From the NCBI GenBank assembly GCA_963920705.1, contig OY987229.1, positions 22,410,728-22,474,727 of the forward strand: DNA of 64,000 nucleotides. The letters are read 5' to 3'. The notes beneath the pieces were generated by a model. That model was not told where the DNA came from and ran no database searches. It saw nothing but the letters and a program-made list of their open reading frames with translations. Source of the stretch: Odiellus spinosus (taxonomy: Eukaryota; Arthropoda; Arachnida; Opiliones; Phalangiidae). The translations under genes and the position numbers were made by a program. Below are positions 58,620-64,000 of the stretch, piece by piece (within the stretch, counting starts at the first letter, position 1; every line of letters begins with the position of its first letter).

Positions 58620-59050
58620 TTGTATATTCGTATAATTGTTAAACGTATAAGGTTTACCCGAAGATAAGCCTTTGCCGCTTTATCTATCTACAAATTACTC
58701 GTATTCAAACGTATAACGATGGATAAGAAACATTCGCGTTTCCAGAATTAGTCTAAAATATAAGAAAAAATTTCAAATTGACTTTTAATTCGAAGAATAT
58801 AAATAAAACGATAAGATTTTAAATCATCTTTTTATTCATTATATTTCAAATAAATTTTGAATTTTTTTATCCGAACGTATAACGCGGATAATATTCTAAG
58901 ATAAGTTGCCATTTTCGGATAAAAACGGATATGGATTACGTTTTTTACTTTATCTTCGAATAAATTACCTCAAATTAATCAAACGGATAATATACATCAG
59001 AATTTAATAGATTTTATCCAATTAATAAAAATTATACGAATTCCGAGCTC
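58620..59050 (+). repeat. Family C dispersed element, copy 6
   Basis: Core from ATTCGTATAATTG (58626) to TTATACGAATTCCGAGCTC. Same subfamily as copy 3 (GGATATGGATTA). Confidence 0.8.
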
Positions 59051-59764
59051 TTAATTTTTTTATCGAGAAATTTGTACCTGTGTCACTTTAAATCTAGACG
59101 TCTTAGAAACCTCGTAAAAGAAAAGAAATTATTACGGAGTCGAGGTGTTTATTTGCCATGAATTAATTGATATAATTTTGTCCATCGTCCCCTATAATAA
59201 TATTTAAAAGTCGGATTCGCGACTGTAATCGAAAAGATTTCGAGAAAGTAAAAAACAAGATCATAACGTATAATTTTAACCCCGAAATTATTTAGTAATT
59301 GATGGTGTCTCGCGCGATTTCCTTGGAAATGTTTATAGCTAGATGAGTTTTACCGCGGTATTTAATTATTTTTTTGGTGGTACAATATTACGATTTAATG
59401 AATGTTTTATCGCGTCAAAATTACAGATATGGTTCTAGACCATAGGACGTCGCTTTGTAATGTGTCTATATATTTCACGATTCTCGTAAAACAATTACCT
59501 TTAATAATAGGAGCGTTATTATTACTTTAAATTGAACCTATATACTTACCGGAGGCCTCGATTAACTCAAAAGGAGAGTGGAATGAAAAATTATTAACAA
59601 AAGTTATTTTTTTATCGATTAATTTTGTGTCGTAATCGATTAAAAATATATTAATATATTATATATTAATTGAAAGATATCTGGCCAATCACAAGCGTTA
59701 ATCTTAGTTTCAAATTTTTACACACGTATACGTAAAGAAAAACGCGTTAGTGGAATATAATTTT
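59051..59764. other. No recognised feature
   Basis: Unassigned AT-rich sequence. Confidence 0.5.
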
Positions 59765-60322
59765 ATGCCCCCCTACACACTAGCCCGTTTTGTAGCGCTG
59801 CGTTGCGTTTAGCGCGAGGTGATTAGCGTTTATGCCCCCCTACACACTAGCCCGTTTTGTAGCGTTGCGTTGCGTTTAGGGCGAGGTGATTAGCGTTCAT
59901 CGCGAGCGTTTATTAATATCAGTATTAAACTTCACGCGCTTAAACGATCGACTCTCGTAATGACGCGACGCTGCAAAATGGGCTAATGTGTAGAGGTACT
60001 AAACTTATAGGCCATCTACATATTAGCACGTTTTGTAGCGTTGCGTTTAGTGTGAAATGGTTCGCGTTTATTGCACGCGCTTAAACAATCGTCTGCACGC
60101 GACGCAACGCTACAAAAGTAAGCTAATGTGTAGATGTACTAAGCTTATAGGACCTCTACACATTAGAACGTTTTGTAGCGTTGCGTTTATTGCGAAGTAA
60201 TCAGCGTTCATCGCACGCGCTTCTTAATATCAATATCGAACGTCACGCGCTTAAACGATCGGTTGCACGCGACGCAATGACGCAAAGACGCAACGCTTCA
60301 AAATGAGCTAATGTGAATAGGT
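59765..60322. repeat. Tandem group of foldback units (TACACATTAGC..GTTTTGTAGCG)
   Basis: A partial left arm (about 59767-59831) is followed by three units starting near 59832, 60009 and 60152. Each begins with CTACACATTAGCCCGTTTTG-like sequence, reads TAGCGTTGCGTTTA, and ends with the complement (GCAAAATGGGCTAATGTGTA). The repeats are CpG-rich in otherwise AT-rich DNA. No clear duplication separates the units, so they probably multiplied in tandem after insertion. Confidence 0.8.
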
Positions 60323-60812
60323 GTTTAATAAAATCAACACTTTAATAGTAAAATCGATAAACTTTTTCATTTCGACCCTCACTTTAAATAAAAAAAAATT
60401 ATCTAGTTCCATAAGATATAAGATTAGAGAACTGGGCAAAAAGAAAATTTAATTTTAACGTTCCAAATTATATTAATTGAAAGTTTTGCAAATTACAAGG
60501 TAGATATTTCACACCATAATGTTTATACGTATTATAACCGGTTAAATGGGAACTTTATTGTTGTGGGAAAATTTACTTATTTACCATAATTGTAGACTAA
60601 AGAATAATTCACACTTAATAATAACAACAAATAATGAAATTAAAATTACAGACTCTAATGGTTTTTCGCGCCGCTCATCCCGTTTGTTTATTAACGTGGA
60701 AATATTGGAGGATAAATTTCATTATAAATTGGATCACTAATTAAATATACGCTATACGTAGAAAGAAAAATAATTAATTGTACAAGGTTCATCGTGCGTT
60801 TAAAAGGACAGA
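60323..60812. other. No recognised feature
   Basis: AT-rich, unassigned. Confidence 0.5.
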
Positions 60813-60822
60813 ATGATTTTTT

Positions 60823-61495
60823 TGATATTTCATTCGATCGAATGGTTTTTCTTGCTTTTCCATTCGATCGAATTGTTTTTCTGGATATTCCATTCGACCG
60901 AATGGTTTTGGATATTCCATTCGACCGAATGGTTTTGGATATTCCATTCGACCGAATGGTTTTGGATATTCCATTCGAACAAGTTCTTTTTGAATATCCA
61001 ATTTGATCGAATTGTTTTTGGATATTCCTTTCGACCGAATGGTTTTTGCTTTTCAGATTCGAACAAAATTTTTTTTTTTTAATATTCCATTCGACCGAAT
61101 TGTTTTTATCACATTCGTTCGAATGGTTTTTTGGATATCGCATTTGTCCGAATGGTTTTTTGGATATTCCATTCGACCGAATTGTTTTTGGATATTCCAT
61201 TCGACCGAATTGTTTTTGGATATTCCATTCGACAGAATTGTTTTTGGATATTCCATTCGACAGAATTGTTTTTGGATATTCCATTCGACCGAATTGTTTT
61301 TATCTCATTCGATCGAATCGTTTTATTACATTCGACCGAATGTTTTTGGATATTCCACTCGACCGAATTGTTTTTTATCACATTCGACCGAATGTTTTTG
61401 AATATTCCATTCGACCGAATCGTTTTTATCACATTCGACCGAATGTTTTCGGATATTCCATTCGATTCGACCCAATGTTTTTTTTTTTGGATATT
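60823..61495. repeat. Tandem array, 28-bp unit (ATTCGACCGAATTGTTTTTG)
   Basis: About 24 units of ATTCGACCGAATTGTTTTTG + GATATTCC, with variants lacking GATATTCC. Each unit holds a short ATTCGACCGAAT near-palindrome. Overlapping frames of 60-197 codons in five or six frames are artefacts. The ATTCGACCGAAT word resembles the units of the inverted array at 18255-18690. Confidence 0.95.
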
Positions 61496-61500
61496 CATTG

Positions 61501-62359
61501 TTTAAATTCTGATAATTCTATAATTAACTAGTAGAAGATTTTAATTATAGGCTGTTTTTAAAACAAAGCTTCCCATGCAGCTGCAATCTGTAGAAAAACC
61601 GTTTTTAAGTGATATTGCTTGAGGACAAAACAAATTGTAAGTGGGCGGGTTTGAGAGAGAGAGAGAAAAAACCCCAAAAAACACGAAGGTTATGTTAATA
61701 TTGAATTGGAACAATTTCTGATTTAATAATTAAAAATACCACCATAGGGTTGATGTAAAATATAAAATACCTTTAATATAAGCGAGTATAACGCAACAAT
61801 TAAACAAAAATGATCATGTTCTTGTAATTAACTGACATATTATATTCATTATATGACCCTTGGGGTGTTCAGTAACATATTGTATGTGTTGTCCCAATTT
61901 CGCGTACAAATTCTTACATAATTAATCAATTTTTAATCTAGATTGGGTGTAACTTGACGTAGTTTTTTTTTCTGTAATTAACATTAATTTTAATCTGGAT
62001 TAAGTGGCGCGAAAGCCACCTTATCACCAGAATCAAATTGTTTTGTTTGTTAAATACTTAGTAGGCTGGACTTAAATTTAAACATTAGATTAATTGTTAT
62101 TTTAAATCAAAATAAGCCCGTCAACTTTCGTGAAATTAAATAACTCCAAAAGGTTGTGATTCCTAGCGTGAAACGATATCGCAAAATGTGTACTAATAGG
62201 GGAACTCTAACACGATCTAGTATTGTGTTGGTAACGATAATAATAATTATACGAACGTAGATTCCGTGCGAAAGAAAAAGTTATTGTGTCGAGCCAGCTA
62301 AAGGCGACGTGCCAATGAAAGAATATCAATCTTTCGCCGATTTAAGGAGCGTTTTCATG
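61501..62359. other. No recognised feature
   Basis: A short (GA)n run near 61653-61664. Otherwise unassigned. Confidence 0.5.
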
Positions 62360-62366
62360 GTTAAAT

Positions 62367-62703
62367 CAGAAGCCGATGAAACCCTCCTTTGATGTCTATT
62401 ACTCCCGGGTCTTGTCTACCCCTCTCTGTATGGGTTAGTTTCTAAAAGCGCGATTCGTACGCCTCCTAACGGTAGATATTTTCGGAGCGGGAGTTCGTCG
62501 AGCGAATATCTCTAGCAGCCTCGGAGTTCGTCAAAAAAACGTCGTCGTTTGTGGAGAGAGAGAATTTCCAATTTTCCGTAGACAGGGGGTATGAAGTAGG
62601 ACCCCTCCGATCTCGTAAAATTGTGAATTTTACCCATACAGAGAGGAGCGCTATATGGAACATTAGAGTAGTAGACTTCAAAGGAGGGTTTCATCTACTT
62701 CTG
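62367..62703 (+). mobile_element. CAGAAG-family element, copy 15
   Basis: 337 bp, asymmetric right end CATCTACTTCTG. Perfect TSD GTTAAAT (62360-62366 and 62704-62710). Only 163 bp separate it from copy 16 in the opposite orientation. Confidence 0.95.
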
Positions 62704-62866
62704 GTTAAATGTAAATGAACGACGTATGGTTTTTAGAGCAAAAAAATAGCTACTCACTGTTGCATTCCCTGTACACCGATTACAATGGATTACGCGTTAC
62801 TAAAGGCTGTAATCAGTTGCTCAATTATCCAACATTTATTGGAAATTCAAGCTGGATTGCAAATTG

Positions 62867-63162
62867 CAGAAGCCGATGAAACCCTCCTTTGAAGTCTACT
62901 ACTCCAATGTTCCATATAGCGCTCCTCTCTGTATGGGTAAAATTCCCTACGGAAAATTGGAAATTCTCTCTCTCCACAAACGACGACGTTTTTTGGACGA
63001 ACTCCAAGGCTGCTAGAGATATTCGCTCGACGAACTCCCGCTCCGAAAACATCTACCGTTAGGAGGCGTACGAATCGCGCCTTTTGAGAATAACCCATAC
63101 AGAGAGGGGGTAGACAAGATCCGGGAGTAATAGACTTCAAAGGAGGGTTTCATCGGCTTCTG
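62867..63162 (-). mobile_element. CAGAAG-family element, copy 16 (internal deletion)
   Basis: 296 bp, reverse orientation, symmetric ends. Perfect TSD CAAATTG (62860-62866 and 63163-63169). About 41 bp are missing between AAAATTCC and CTACGGAAAATT. TTCTCAAAAGG + GATGTTTT subfamily. Confidence 0.95.
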
Positions 63163-63169
63163 CAAATTG

Positions 63170-63839
63170 TTATTGTATACTATGAAAACGAACCTTTAAC
63201 TACCAGCAATACCCGGGCACGGAACCCGATACATCATGGCTTCTAGAAACACAATTTTTTCTTATTTTTGGTCCCCGTCACACGCGCGCCTTGCTTATTA
63301 TAAAATAGTATTTCTATTCTACATAGGGCGGACTCCGCTAGTCTCTACCACCTTTTGTGAATCCCCCAGAAAAGAATTGTTCGATTCAATTCTTCATACC
63401 TTAACTTTCCCTCTTTTTATATACTTGACACAATTGTAATTGGTGTTTCGCCCTAAGTCAACGAGGCGTAATATAAGATCAGTATTCGAGTTATTCTATG
63501 TAGATTGAGGCATCATCTAGCGATAATAAGAAGGCTATATTATGATTAAGGGACCAAGCACAAAGAATTGTTATATTTCAATAGACAATATAAGTTGAAC
63601 TAGCTGACCTTATATTGACCCCGAGATCTCGATTGCTATGGAATTTTTAGCGTCGAAGTTATCTAATATCAAGTTTGAATAGTCGCGGACCCGTTGCGCT
63701 AGTTTTCATCATTCTATGACGCGTACTTTTGACGCGAACGCGATTTTTAAAGACGGTAGTAGCGTCTTCTATTTCTGAACGATTCTAATTCTGAACACCC
63801 CCTTTTGCTTCTAAATCTGAACTATCTTATAGCCTATAC
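63170..63839. other. No recognised feature
   Basis: Unassigned. Short frames are not recognisable. Confidence 0.45.
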
Positions 63840-64000
63840 CAGAGGTATATAATAACCCCCTTCGGGGGGAAGTATGAAAGGTAGGCAAAATCGACGAACA
63901 ACAAGTGCCCGGCGTAAATCGCGGCGGATCGACACACCGCTTTACTCCCAAAAAATAGTTACACCATTTTGAACCTCGCTAAATATTCCCTACACACACT
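63840..64000. mobile_element. CAGAGG element, copy 2 (cut by window end)
   Basis: Its first 161 bp match 44404-44564 almost base for base, including the terminal CAGAGGTATATAATAACCCC and the inner GCCCGGCGTAAATCGCGGCG. The right half and its flank lie outside the window, so a TSD cannot be checked. Confidence 0.92.

Noticed and set aside
60691..61531. Frames of up to 197 codons around 61 kb
   Set aside because: Artefact of the 28-bp array; several overlapping frames on both strands are open at once.
8093..63140. Recurring 60-119-codon frames beginning MKPSFEVYYS or MKSTT
   Set aside because: All lie in CAGAAG elements, start in the terminal repeat, occur in conflicting frames and are broken by small indels at different places between copies.

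Overview
The window looks like intronic or intergenic DNA from an arthropod, probably an insect. The evidence is a perfect (TTAGG)6 tract (the common arthropod telomere unit) with further TTAGG-like tracts, high A+T, eukaryotic splice signals and dense small DNA transposons. The species cannot be named from the sequence. Only one protein-coding segment is identified with confidence: a plus-strand internal exon (45085-45350) of a paired-like homeobox gene of the unc-4/UNCX type. It carries homeodomain residues 1-46 and stops at the intron position typical of paired-class homeodomains. No partner exon was found in the window, so it sits between very long repeat-filled introns.

The rest is repeats. 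(1) Sixteen copies of a roughly 338-bp non-autonomous DNA transposon ('CAGAAG family') with ends CAGAAG...CTTCTG; nearly all are flanked by a readable 7-bp target-site duplication (TSD). Two other inverted-repeat elements (6135-6415 and 44404-44821, with a second partial copy at 63840-64000) also show 7-bp TSDs. (2) Other dispersed families, lettered C to H here: C (six copies of about 430 bp), D (TTAA-flanked; its left end abuts several tandem arrays), E, F, G and H (two copies each), a TTAA-flanked foldback at 2157-2592 and a TTA-flanked foldback at 38245-38721. (3) About 18 tandem arrays with units from 16 to 181 bp, covering very roughly 29% of the window, including a 172-bp satellite with a five-monomer higher-order repeat (48240-50470).

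Layout: 1-3.3 kb, 20-bp array and foldback elements; 3.3-9.5 kb, CAGAAG copies 1-3 nested among families C-F; 9.9-16.1 kb, three minisatellite arrays; 17.1-22.9 kb, CAGAAG copies 4-5, a foldback array with TTAGG core, satellite B; 23.9-27.4 kb, 20- and 23-bp arrays; 27.9-33.1 kb, D and F copies, CAGAAG copies 6-7, a GTCAGGGAAAA minisatellite element; 33.8-36.2 kb, inverted 16/17-bp array and TTAGG-like array; 37.6-44.8 kb, CAGAAG copies 8-10 and foldbacks; 45.1-45.35 kb, the homeobox exon; 46.3-53.9 kb, minisatellites and satellite A; 54.7-64 kb, CAGAAG copies 12-16, three more arrays and a C copy.

The most interesting material is the mobile DNA: three inverted-repeat families sharing an uncommon 7-bp TSD, a dispersed element whose end adjoins three unrelated tandem arrays, and inverted short-unit arrays with TTAGG tracts at the junction. 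Most long open frames are artefacts of tandem repeats or of the CAGAAG element.
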